Source of the DNA: JAVJPJ01 sp040217295
GTDB lineage: Bacteria > Pseudomonadota > Alphaproteobacteria > Rhodobacterales > Rhodobacteraceae
Length of the DNA: 22,346 nucleotides
Direction: 5' to 3'
NCBI GenBank assembly: GCA_964460185.1
Contig: CAYWTM010000048.1
Span: 1-22,346 of the forward strand
In this document: positions 15,937-22,346 of the stretch, in pieces
How positions within the stretch are numbered: position 1 is the stretch's first letter
Layout: each line of letters starts with the position of its first letter
Notes under the pieces: generated by a model
Database searches by the model: none
The model's input: only the letters and a program-made list of their open reading frames with translations
What the model was told of the DNA's origin: nothing
Position numbers and translations under genes: made by a program

Positions 15937-17104
15937 GCGCGTCGCTCCTTGGCACGGCTGCAAGGCGATGCTTTCGCGCGGCCAGTTCACGCCGGATCTC
16001 GTCGCCATGCGCATCGAGGATGGGGGGGGCGGTCACACCTGTCTCAGGCTCGCCGTCAAAACTGTAGGGCGCGCGCACGGTGGTGAAGGTTTCACCCATC
16101 ACGCCGGGAACCTCGACCTTGATCCCAAGATGACGAGCCTGGGGATCTTCGAGCGCCTCGTCGCTGTCATAGGCTGGCGAATACGGCAGACCGGCCGCCT
16201 CGAAGGCGGCGCACCAATCCGCGCGGCTGCGCGTGGCGAACACCGGCGTGAGAATCGAGATCAACTCATCTTGGTGATCGATCCGCGCCGCGCGCCCGGC
16301 AAAACGCGGATCATCGCGCAGATACGTCAAGCCAGTGGCATCCACCAAGCCATCCCAAAACTTGATGGGCGATGACAAATGAATCGCGATCCAAGTCTTG
16401 TCGGCGCAAGCGAACACATAGCTTTGTGACACCGAGGGGCGCGATAGCGGCCCCATGATTTCACCGGCGCTGTAGAAATGCGTGAAGCTGTCGAGGTTGA
16501 AATGGCACATCGCCTCAAGCATCGAAATATCGACGCGGCGCCCCTCACCCGATTTGGCACGCGCCGTCAACGCCGCCAAGACCGCCATAGCGGCATATTG
16601 GCCGGTAACGGCATCAGCGATGGCCGGCCCAATCACCCGAGGGCTCTCGGGCGGGGTCAAAAGCCGCAAATATCCCGCTGCCGCCTGCGCAACCGTGTCA
16701 AAGGTCGGCCGATGCATCGCAGGCCCAGAGGTTCCAAAACCCGATATCGCGCAATAGATCAGCCCCGGATTGATCGCCCGCAACGCCGCCTCTCCGACCC
16801 CCAGTTTCTCGGCGACGCCGGGCCGAAAATTCTGGATGAAAACATCAGCTGTTTCGATCAGTTCGAACAGCGTCTCGCGGTCGGCCTCTTGCTTGGTATC
16901 AAGGGCAATCGAACGTTTGTTGCGATTGTAGGTCTGGTAATGGGGCGAATAGAGCCCGCCCTTGAAGGCGCGGAACGGATCGCCTGTGCCCGGCAGCTCG
17001 ACCTTGATCACATCGGCACCCAGATCGGCCAGATGCATCGCTGCGGCAGGACCGGTGATATAGGTGCCAAGCTCGATGACGCGGATATCGCTGAGAATTT
17101 TCAT
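15929..17104 (-). CDS. CaiB/BaiF (class III) CoA-transferase
   Basis: The 391-aa product has the class III CoA-transferase layout: RVIELGTYITGPAAAMHLADLGADVIKVE at the N-terminus, GDPFR, NRNKRSIALD, VFIQNFRPGVAEKLG, and IADAVTGQYAAMAVLAAL, where Asp164 matches the catalytic Asp of formyl-CoA transferase that forms the anhydride intermediate. Length is typical (about 390-410). It moves CoA from a donor such as succinyl- or acetyl-CoA to a carboxylic acid. Its ATG overlaps the stop of the citryl-CoA lyase-like gene by four bases (ATGA) and its end overlaps the hydrolase gene by eight. Pairing with a citrate-synthase-like lyase suggests it makes the acyl-CoA which that enzyme cleaves. Confidence 0.93.
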   Translation of the reverse strand: MKILSDIRVIELGTYITGPAAAMHLADLGADVIKVELPGTGDPFRAFKGGLYSPHYQTYNRNKRSIALDTKQEADRETLFELIETADVFIQNFRPGVAEKLGVGEAALRAINPGLIYCAISGFGTSGPAMHRPTFDTVAQAAAGYLRLLTPPESPRVIGPAIADAVTGQYAAMAVLAALTARAKSGEGRRVDISMLEAMCHFNLDSFTHFYSAGEIMGPLSRPSVSQSYVFACADKTWIAIHLSSPIKFWDGLVDATGLTYLRDDPRFAGRAARIDHQDELISILTPVFATRSRADWCAAFEAAGLPYSPAYDSDEALEDPQARHLGIKVEVPGVMGETFTTVRAPYSFDGEPETGVTAPPILDAHGDEIRRELAARKHRLAAVPRSDAHE

Positions 17105-17913
17105 GGATCTTCATCAGCGCGGGCTTCGCGCCCTGACGTTTCGCCGTCGTAGCCGATGGCCAGATCAGCTTGATGGGACATGATGAAACCGATCGAGCGC
17201 AGCGACTCTTCGTACAGATGCGCCGATAGCCCCGCCGCGCGCGCCAGCAATGGCACAGCCTTCAGCGCCTCAAGCGGCCAACCGGCATCCAAGATCACAG
17301 CGGGAATGGCACCCGAGACATTGATCGGCAAAGGACGGCCCATGATGCCCGGCGCCTGGTCCGCGATGGTGCGCAAGACACCGACATGGCGGCCCGACAG
17401 CCCAAGCTCATCACATATCGCAAGCAGGCGATCGGCGCGCGGATCACCGCCCGCATGTTGCGGATGCCCAAGGCCCGGCACTTTTTGCTTATCGAGTTTC
17501 AGCCGCGTCAGGTGATCTTGCGCCGAAGCCGCCACATCGCCATCGGTGGCGTCTTGCAACACCTGGTGCAGGAAACGGCCCGCCGTCTCGGTCGAGCCTG
17601 CGACCACCGTCCCCATGCCCAAAAGCCCGGCCGCCATCGCGCCTTGCCAAGCATCAGGCCCGGCAGCAAGCGTCATGCGCGCGGCTTGAACACTGGGTAC
17701 AAGACCATGCTCAGCGATCGAGACGAGGCATGCATCAAGCATACGGCGCTGCGCCTCTGAGGGGGGCTCGCCGATGACCAAGAGCCAGAAATAATCGCTG
17801 AACCCGATCTTGCCGATCAGATCATGGCAAAGATCGCGCCCGCGCACCGTGATGGATTGCGCATCCGAAGTCGCGATTGCGGTATATGGATTAGATTGCT
17901 TGCCGATCCGCAT
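17101..17913 (-). CDS. Citrate-synthase-like protein, citryl-CoA lyase type
   Basis: The 270-aa product matches the short, citrate-synthase-fold citryl-CoA lyase group: ITVRGRDLCHDLIGKIGFSDYFWLL, GTVVAGSTETAGRFL (101-115), VPGLGHPQHAGGDPRAD (145-161; His150 equals the GxGH active-site His) and PLPINVSGAIPAVILDAGW (194-212). The Asp that normally follows NV in this fold is Ser200 here, so the chemistry may differ. The expected reaction is retro-Claisen cleavage of a citryl-CoA-like thioester to acetyl-CoA and an oxo acid. Start: ATG at 17913 is favoured because the frame's upstream GTG at 17928 lies inside the conserved operator; neither has a strong Shine-Dalgarno. It is the first gene of the leftward operon. 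Confidence 0.85.
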   Translation of the reverse strand: MRIGKQSNPYTAIATSDAQSITVRGRDLCHDLIGKIGFSDYFWLLVIGEPPSEAQRRMLDACLVSIAEHGLVPSVQAARMTLAAGPDAWQGAMAAGLLGMGTVVAGSTETAGRFLHQVLQDATDGDVAASAQDHLTRLKLDKQKVPGLGHPQHAGGDPRADRLLAICDELGLSGRHVGVLRTIADQAPGIMGRPLPINVSGAIPAVILDAGWPLEALKAVPLLARAAGLSAHLYEESLRSIGFIMSHQADLAIGYDGETSGREARADEDP

Positions 17914-17916
17914 AGT

Positions 17917-17939
17917 TTTTTCGCACACCGAAAATATTT
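17917..17939 (-). promoter_or_regulatory. Candidate IclR operator at the lyase operon
   Basis: In the direction of the lyase operon this reads AAATATTTTCG-GTG-TGCGAAAAA, containing the near-palindrome TTTTCG-N5-CGAAAA (17918-17934). It is identical at 20 of 23 positions, in the same orientation, to the element before the ligM-like gene. It lies just before the ATG, centred about 25 bp after the proposed -10. Assignment to the neighbouring IclR protein is inferred. Confidence 0.7.
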
Positions 17940-17950
17940 TCTCTTGTCGA

Positions 17951-17980
17951 AGGGTAAGCCTGCGGATTAGGCTTCGTCAA
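17951..17980 (-). promoter_or_regulatory. Candidate promoter of the leftward lyase-TRAP operon
   Basis: On the minus strand TTGACG (17980-17975) and TACCCT (17956-17951) are separated by 18 bp. The same -35 and spacing occur at the ligM-like gene. The stretch also contains the inverted repeat AAGCCT-N7-AGGCTT (17956-17974), a possible second protein site for the divergent dioxygenase. No separate rightward -35/-10 pair is convincing. Confidence 0.5.
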
Positions 17981-18025
17981 GCCAATTTGATCGGCCCGGC
18001 AAGAACGGATGCGAGGGACCAGCAC

Positions 18026-18883
18026 ATGAAAGATCTCAACCAATACACAATCACCCAGGCCGTTAAGGAAAGCTTCAAGACCGAGCCCGGAAGCCGGTTG
18101 GAGTCGCTTTTGCAGGGGTTGATCACGCATCTGCACGATTTCACGCGCGAACATAATGTGACCCATGAAGAATGGATGGGGACGCTGAATTTCCTTTATG
18201 ATTGCGGTCAGATCTCAACCCCTGAGCGGCACGAGTTCATCTTGCTCTCCGATGTGCTGGGATGGTCGGCGCTGGTCGATATGATCAACACCAAGGGCGG
18301 CGCGACCGAAGGCTCCAACCTTGGGCCGTTCTACCTAGATGATGCACCGCGCAAGGCATTGGGCGGGGATCTGTCGGATGATCGCAGCGGCGTTGTCGTT
18401 CTGATGCACGGACGGGTCACGGACACGCTGAAAAACCCCCTGCCAGGCGCACAGATCGATACATGGCAAGCCGATGGCGCGGGCACCTATCCGATCCAGG
18501 AGCAAGGCCAAGACAAGTACGACCTGCGCGGCAAGTTCACCTGCGATGAGAATGCGCGCTACTATTACACGACTGTTCTGCCCAAGCCCTATACCGTTCC
18601 CTATGACGGGCCCGTGGGTCAGCTTTTGCGCGCGGGCAACCGCCACGCATGGCGCGCGCCGCATATGCATTTCATCGTCACCGCGCCGGGCATGTCGGGT
18701 ATCACGACCGAGGTGTTTTTCAAAAACACCGACTATATCGACAATGACGCCGTATTTGGCGTGCGTGGCAGCCTCATCGCCGAGATCAAACCCGCCAAGG
18801 ATCTCGACACGCTTGGCTATGCGCTGGACAAGACGCCCGACGCCGTGATCGAATTCGATTTCGTTCTGGCACCGGGGGACTGA
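18026..18883 (+). CDS. Intradiol ring-cleavage dioxygenase (catechol/hydroxyquinol 1,2-dioxygenase type)
   Basis: The 285-aa product is a cytoplasmic non-haem Fe(III) enzyme that opens a dihydroxylated aromatic ring between its hydroxyls. Residues about 5-95 are the helical N-terminal dimer domain; the catalytic beta-domain shows GAQIDTWQADGAGTY (Tyr155), VLPKPYTVPYDGPVG (Tyr189) and RHAWRAPHMHF (His213, His215), the complete Tyr2-His2 iron site. The later AVFGVRGSL motif and the WQAD form favour hydroxyquinol 1,2-dioxygenase-like members over catechol enzymes, but the substrate is uncertain. The ATG is supported by GAGGGA 6-9 bp upstream; the open frame extends further but without family homology. 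It diverges from the lyase operon, and the IclR gene follows 6 bp later. Confidence 0.93.
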   Translation: MKDLNQYTITQAVKESFKTEPGSRLESLLQGLITHLHDFTREHNVTHEEWMGTLNFLYDCGQISTPERHEFILLSDVLGWSALVDMINTKGGATEGSNLGPFYLDDAPRKALGGDLSDDRSGVVVLMHGRVTDTLKNPLPGAQIDTWQADGAGTYPIQEQGQDKYDLRGKFTCDENARYYYTTVLPKPYTVPYDGPVGQLLRAGNRHAWRAPHMHFIVTAPGMSGITTEVFFKNTDYIDNDAVFGVRGSLIAEIKPAKDLDTLGYALDKTPDAVIEFDFVLAPGD

Positions 18884-18889
18884 TCAGAG

Positions 18890-19693
18890 GTGGACGACCA
18901 AACGCAACGGCCCACGGGCTTTGTAGAGGCACTCGCAAAGGGGATCGCGATCCTCGAGGCATTCGATGCCATGCATAGCGAAATGACCCTGTCAGAGGTG
19001 GCCCGCCGCGTGGCGATCTCACCGGCCGCTGCGCGCCGGGGCCTGATCACCTTGATCGAACTGGGCTATGTCGGGCAACGCGGCACCCGCTTTTATCTCA
19101 AGCCCAAGGTCATGGCGCTTGGATCGTGCTTTTACTTCGCCACGCGCATCGACGAGATCATCTTGCCCGATCTGCGCGCCTTGGTCGAAAAATTCGGCGA
19201 TGCCTCTTCGGTCGGCACGTTGAATGACCAAAATGTCATATATGTCGCCCACCACTCCCAACAGCGTGCGCGCCGGGCCTCGGCTGTGGTCGGTGCAAGC
19301 TATCCGGCTTTTGCAACATCAATCGGACGCGTGCTATTGGCGGGCATGTCCGATGCTGAACTTGCATCATGGCTTGCCGCACTCGATCCGGTGCCGCTGA
19401 CGGCGCGCACCATCACCGACAAGACGGAATTGCACACCGAGATCATGCGTGTGCGCGACCAAGGTTTTGCAACCACCGTGGATCAGCTGGACTACGGGAT
19501 CACCGCCATCGCCGTGCCGATCATCAACGAGGCGGGCAAAACCGTCGCCGCGCTCAATAGCTCGGGCTATTCGGGCATGCTGTCGCCCCAAGATCTGGTC
19601 ACCGGACGACTGTCGGAATTGCGCGTGGTCGCGAAGTCCATCGCTCAGCAGATCAACCGCTTCCCGACATTGCGCGCGGTTCTCGGCGACTGA
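18890..19693 (+). CDS. IclR-family transcriptional regulator (PcaR/PobR-like)
   Basis: The 267-aa product has an N-terminal winged helix-turn-helix (about 10-70, recognition region MTLSEVARRVAISPAAARRG at 32-51) and an IclR effector-binding domain (about 85-262). The end of the latter (YGITAIAVPIINEAGKTVAALNSSGY) is typical of PcaR/PobR/PcaU regulators of aromatic catabolism, which sense pathway acids. Start is GTG at 18890, 6 bp after the dioxygenase stop; GGGGGA about 10 bp upstream is the likely ribosome binding site, and the DNA-binding domain leaves no room for a much later start. It is the natural candidate to bind the two TTTTCG-N5-CGAAAA elements nearby. Activator or repressor mode cannot be told, though sites lying after the -10 favour repression. 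Confidence 0.93.
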   Translation: MDDQTQRPTGFVEALAKGIAILEAFDAMHSEMTLSEVARRVAISPAAARRGLITLIELGYVGQRGTRFYLKPKVMALGSCFYFATRIDEIILPDLRALVEKFGDASSVGTLNDQNVIYVAHHSQQRARRASAVVGASYPAFATSIGRVLLAGMSDAELASWLAALDPVPLTARTITDKTELHTEIMRVRDQGFATTVDQLDYGITAIAVPIINEAGKTVAALNSSGYSGMLSPQDLVTGRLSELRVVAKSIAQQINRFPTLRAVLGD

Positions 19694-19748
19694 CCAACGC
19701 CCCCAGTGTCGCGACGCCCGCTATCGTTTTCATGCAGCGCAATCAGGC

Positions 19749-19778
19749 TTGACGCAGGGTGAAGCTGCGCGCTATTTT
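19749..19778 (+). promoter_or_regulatory. Candidate promoter of the ligM-like gene
   Basis: TTGACG (19749-19754) and TATTTT (19773-19778) are 18 bp apart, upstream of the O-demethylase and within the 160-bp gap after the IclR gene. The same -35 sequence and spacing precede the lyase operon. Confidence 0.55.
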
Positions 19779-19788
19779 CGTATTAAGC

Positions 19789-19811
19789 AAATATTTTCGC
19801 ATTGCGAAAAA
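19789..19811 (+). promoter_or_regulatory. Candidate IclR operator at the ligM-like gene
   Basis: AAATATTTTCG-CAT-TGCGAAAAA contains the perfect palindrome TTTTCGCA-T-TGCGAAAA (19794-19810), centred 24 bp after the -10. It matches the lyase-operon element at 20 of 23 positions in the same orientation relative to transcription. A weaker half-copy, TTTTCGTATTAAGC, lies at 19775-19788 and could give cooperative binding. Confidence 0.75.
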
Positions 19812-19853
19812 TTGATCCGATCATGCCGATCGGTGAAATACCGGGAGAGGACG

Positions 19854-21233
19854 ATGAATACATCGCAGGCAATTGCCGCCAAAAGTTTGCAAGATGCGCT
19901 GGATGCAGCGGGGGGGCCGATTGCGCTTTTGCGCGCATCGCAGCTGGGCACGACGATTTTTCCCGGCATTCCGGCAGAGTTCACCAATTGGCGCGACGAG
20001 CAGCGCGCGTGGAAAGAAAGCGTCGCGCTTTTGGAACAAAGCTACCACATGACCGAGGTGCATGTGCGCGGCAGCGATGCCTTGGCCTTCATGGCAGGAC
20101 TGATGACCAACCGCGCCGACAATTTCTCGGTCATGCGCGCAAAGCAGATCGTGATGTGCGGCCCGGATGGGCGAATGATCTCGGACGCCGTGCTGTTTCG
20201 CGAGGAAGAGGATTTCATGCGCGTTGTCGGCCCGCCCACGGCGGCCAACTGGGTGCAATATAACGCCCTGCACAGCAAGATGGACATCACCGTCACCCGT
20301 GACGAGAATTTCATCCGCCCGCGTGAAAGCCGCAATGTCTATCGCTTTCAATTGCAAGGCCCCAATGCGATGGCTTTGATGCAAGAAGTGACCGAAGGCA
20401 CGCTTCCCGATATCAAGTTCTTCCACATGGGCAGCTTCACCATCGCGGGATGCACCGTGCGCGCCGTGCGCCACGGCATGGCCGGCACGCCCGGCTTTGA
20501 GCTGTATGGCCCGTGGCGAGACCAACAAGCCGTGCGCGCGGCCGTCGAGCGGATCGGTGAAAAATACGATCTGCGCAAGGCGGGCTCGGTAACATATGGC
20601 ACCGCTGCGCAAGAATCGGGCTGGATGCCCCGCCCCCTGCCGGCGATCTACGAAAGCGCCGACATGGCCGGATACCGCGGCTGGATCCCCGCCCAAAGCT
20701 TCGAGGCGGCCGGCTCCTTGGGTGGCAGCTTTGTCTCGAGCAATATCGAAGACTACTACGTCGAGCCCTACGAGGTCGGCTATGGCGCATTGGTCAGTTT
20801 CGAGCATGACTTCATCGGGCGCGATGCCTTGGTCGAACGCAAAAAGACCCAGAAGCGGCGCAAGATGACGCTGATCTGGAACAATGACGATGTGTTCCGC
20901 GTCATGCAAAACGCGCTGCGCACGGATGGGCCGCGCAGCAAGTTCATTTCGCTGCCGGTCCCGATGTATTCTTCGTTCCAGGCAGATCAGGTCTTGGTCG
21001 GCGGCAAGCCTGCCGGGGTATCGAACTGGATGTCCTACTCGTCCAACGCGGGCGCGATCTTGTCGACCGCCTTGATGGATCTGGAGCATTGCGACCTGGG
21101 CAAAGAGGTAAAGGTGCTTTGGGGTGAACCCGACACCCTGCGTCGCACCGTCGAGGCCCATGAGCCATGCGAAATCCGCGCAACCATCGCGCCGGTTCCC
21201 TATTTCGACAAGACCATCAAGAAAGACGGATAG
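19854..21233 (+). CDS. ligM: Tetrahydrofolate-dependent aromatic O-demethylase (LigM/DesA-like, GcvT fold)
   Basis: The 459-aa product belongs to the aminomethyltransferase (GcvT) superfamily and matches the LigM/DesA branch, which moves a methyl group from vanillate, 3-O-methylgallate or syringate to tetrahydrofolate. Seen: SYHMTEVHVRGSDALAFMAGL (63-83), RFQLQGPNAMALMQEVT (164-180), GTPGFELYGPW (211-221), and YGTAAQESGWMPRPLPAIYES (248-268), a stretch characteristic of LigM rather than of glycine-cleavage T protein; Tyr248 falls near the Tyr reported as important in LigM. Length fits LigM (about 470). The ATG has GGGAGAGG just upstream; the open frame continues 5' but overlaps the IclR gene. 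It is transcribed alone from its own promoter with a candidate operator. The exact substrate, and LigM versus DesA specificity, remain open. Confidence 0.88.
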   Translation: MNTSQAIAAKSLQDALDAAGGPIALLRASQLGTTIFPGIPAEFTNWRDEQRAWKESVALLEQSYHMTEVHVRGSDALAFMAGLMTNRADNFSVMRAKQIVMCGPDGRMISDAVLFREEEDFMRVVGPPTAANWVQYNALHSKMDITVTRDENFIRPRESRNVYRFQLQGPNAMALMQEVTEGTLPDIKFFHMGSFTIAGCTVRAVRHGMAGTPGFELYGPWRDQQAVRAAVERIGEKYDLRKAGSVTYGTAAQESGWMPRPLPAIYESADMAGYRGWIPAQSFEAAGSLGGSFVSSNIEDYYVEPYEVGYGALVSFEHDFIGRDALVERKKTQKRRKMTLIWNNDDVFRVMQNALRTDGPRSKFISLPVPMYSSFQADQVLVGGKPAGVSNWMSYSSNAGAILSTALMDLEHCDLGKEVKVLWGEPDTLRRTVEAHEPCEIRATIAPVPYFDKTIKKDG

Positions 21234-21264
21234 GTTCCCATGGCACCGGCGAATACCGCGACCC

Positions 21265-21420
21265 AACGCAACTCAAGCCCCTCAGTGCCCGAGAAATGCT
21301 GCTTGAGCACCGCAATGTGTTTTGTTTGACAGCACCCATGAGGTCGGCTTCAACTCGTGCTCCTTGTTCTACACCGCTTTCAAGCGGGAAAGGGGCATGA
21401 CGCCCACCAGTTACAAAAAC
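21265..21420 (+). pseudogene. Fragment of an AraC-family regulator (C-terminal DNA-binding half)
   Basis: Reading frame pieces LSAREMLLEHRNV and, after a frame change near 21312-21322, LFDSTHEVGFNSCSLFYTAF then KRERGMTPTSYK match the last two helices of the AraC/XylS DNA-binding domain (GFxSxSxFYxAFKRExGxTPxxYR). The N-terminal ligand domain and first helix-turn-helix are missing, and a few bases are lost between the two pieces. The second piece remains in frame with the acetyltransferase start downstream. A relic, not a working regulator. Confidence 0.7.
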
Positions 21421-21477
21421 GCTGTAGCCAAGGTGAAGACTGCCAATGACAAGGCGTCCATTGTGAGGGCCAGAGCC

Positions 21478-21945
21478 ATGACATCCGGAAACAGACTACA
21501 GATCCGTCCGTATGACCCAAGTGATTGGCCCCGTCTGTGCGTCATTCACGATGCGGCGCGCAAAGACGAGCTCGCCTATACGGTTGGCGTCGCGGCCTTC
21601 CGTTCCCTTGAAGAAACCTTCGAAGATGAAGGGTTGTTCGACGCTGAACTGGTGGTGGCCGAGCGAGACGGTACCGTGGCAGGTTTTGCGGCCTTCGACG
21701 AAACAGAACTGACGTGGCTCTATGTCGATCCTGCGCTGTCACGTTGTGGCGTTGGACGCGCGCTTCTGCGCCATGCCATGAACCGAAGCACCGGGAACAT
21801 GCAGATTGATCTGCTTGAAGGCAACATTCCCGCTCAGGCGCTTTACGCCTCGGAAGGCTTCGTGATCACTGACCGGCGAGAAGGAAACCTCATTGGAAAT
21901 GAGAGCTTCTCGGCGACCGGCCTTGTGCTTCGCCACTACGGTTGA
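21478..21945 (+). CDS. GNAT-family N-acetyltransferase
   Basis: The 155-aa product has the GNAT fold: LQIRPYDPSDWPRLCVIHDAA at the N-terminus, VVAERDGTVAGFAAF (strands 2-4), LTWLYVDPALSRCGVGRALL with the acetyl-CoA-binding RxxGxG-type loop, and a C-terminal IDLLEGNIPAQALYASEGFVI. It transfers an acetyl group from acetyl-CoA to an amine; the acceptor is unknown. Start at ATG 21478 with GAGGG 8 bp upstream; the open frame continues 5' into the AraC fragment to 21322, so a fusion product is formally possible but the fragment is not a working domain. It is unrelated to the catabolic genes and probably cargo of the mobile region. Confidence 0.85.
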   Translation: MTSGNRLQIRPYDPSDWPRLCVIHDAARKDELAYTVGVAAFRSLEETFEDEGLFDAELVVAERDGTVAGFAAFDETELTWLYVDPALSRCGVGRALLRHAMNRSTGNMQIDLLEGNIPAQALYASEGFVITDRREGNLIGNESFSATGLVLRHYG

Positions 21946-22019
21946 GCAAAGAACAACCGCAATCTGTCACCGATCGGAACGACCCAGAATTGCAGGTCTA
22001 TACCTGACAACAAGGAGGC

Positions 22020-22346
22020 CGGGGGGGCTGCCAGACGGGTTCGAGCCAGTCGCACCAAGGACAGTGATGCTGTCCCTTATGCCGCGCAGAGACCACGCCA
22101 TTCGGCCAGAGCGGCGGCGCGGTTGGCCTTGAAGAGGTGTCGGCTGGAGAGACTGCGTTCCTGGTTGAAGTGGTTGAAGACGGAGGCGTGAAAGGATGCG
22201 AACTTCTGCAGACTTCGCATTCGTCTGAAGCGCACCCTTGCAGACAGCGTCAAGATCAACATCCGCTACGTCGCGTCAAGGGCGCGGCCCAACCCTCGTG
22301 ATCAACCGCCCGCCAAAGGTAGTGCTGCTTGCCGTTGATCTTCACG
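22020..22346 (-). mobile_element. IS6-family transposase remnant with internal deletion (right copy), runs off the window
   Basis: On the minus strand 22345-22292 reads VKINGKQHYLWRAVDHEG, the stretch following the first catalytic Asp of IS6 transposases. After a break the frame resumes at about 22232 with RFRRMRSLQKFASFHASV, then FNHFNQER and KANRAAALAEWRGLCAA, ending in TAA at 22077-22079. Most of the catalytic core, including the later Asp and Glu, is deleted, so it cannot transpose by itself. The non-coding tail 22076-22020 aligns with the left copy. CTCCTTGTTG near 22012-22021 might be a decayed terminal repeat. The 5' part lies beyond the window. Bases 21946-22019 show no gene. Confidence 0.8.

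Noticed and set aside
19821..21266. A 481-codon open frame on the minus strand
   Set aside because: Antisense to the LigM-like gene along its whole length; composition is that of a shadow frame.
21325..21338. GTTTGACAGCACCC, 13 of 14 identical to the minus strand near 11250 beside the left IS6 remnant
   Set aside because: Short, in opposite orientation, and inside the conserved AraC helix coding sequence; best taken as chance.
1..22346. CRISPR arrays, tRNA, rRNA and riboswitches
   Set aside because: No regularly spaced repeats, no tRNA-like cloverleaf or rRNA blocks, and no recognisable riboswitch core were seen on either strand when reading by eye.

Overview
The window looks like chromosomal or plasmid DNA of an alphaproteobacterium, most likely Rhodobacterales (roseobacter/Paracoccus-like). 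This rests on high G+C coding sequence, a TAXI-type TRAP transporter with fused permease, a PcaR/PobR-like IclR regulator, a LigM-type O-demethylase, IS6-family remnants, and secreted ClpP-like/SH3b proteins of a kind common in alphaproteobacteria. No rRNA, tRNA or CRISPR array was seen.

Region A (about 143-11242, all on the minus strand, transcribed from high to low coordinates) is a compact run of ten intact genes behind the broken 3' end of an eleventh. In order: a truncated protein with a peptidoglycan-binding-like end; 422-aa and 173-aa soluble proteins; a 416-aa single-pass membrane protein with a possible Lon-protease-fold domain; two OmpA-type proteins (one degenerate); a 305-aa exported FlgO/CsgG-like protein; a ClpP-like/SH3b exported protein; a 469-aa exported protein with a DUF4384-like end; a third OmpA-type protein; and a second ClpP-like/SH3b protein. 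Almost every product is exported or membrane-bound and many carry wall-binding modules. I do not recognise the set as a named system; it is the best candidate here for an undescribed, envelope-anchored machine.

Region B (about 11250-22346) is bracketed by two decayed IS6-family transposase ends in the same orientation. Between them is an aromatic-acid catabolic island. A leftward operon encodes a citrate-synthase-like (citryl-CoA lyase-like) enzyme, a CaiB/BaiF CoA-transferase, a metallo-beta-lactamase-fold hydrolase, a TAXI solute-binding protein and a fused TRAP permease. Diverging from it are an intradiol ring-cleavage dioxygenase and an IclR regulator, followed by a LigM-like tetrahydrofolate-dependent O-demethylase with its own promoter. 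The inferred logic is uptake of a methoxylated aromatic acid by the TRAP system, O-demethylation, intradiol ring opening, hydrolysis/CoA activation and retro-Claisen cleavage. The lyase and demethylase promoters share a 23-bp element (20 of 23 identical) built on TTTTCG-N5-CGAAAA, at nearly the same distance from similar -35/-10 elements, which suggests a regulon under the local IclR protein.

The right edge holds an AraC-family fragment joined in frame to a GNAT acetyltransferase gene, and the second IS6 remnant, with an internal deletion, running out of the window.
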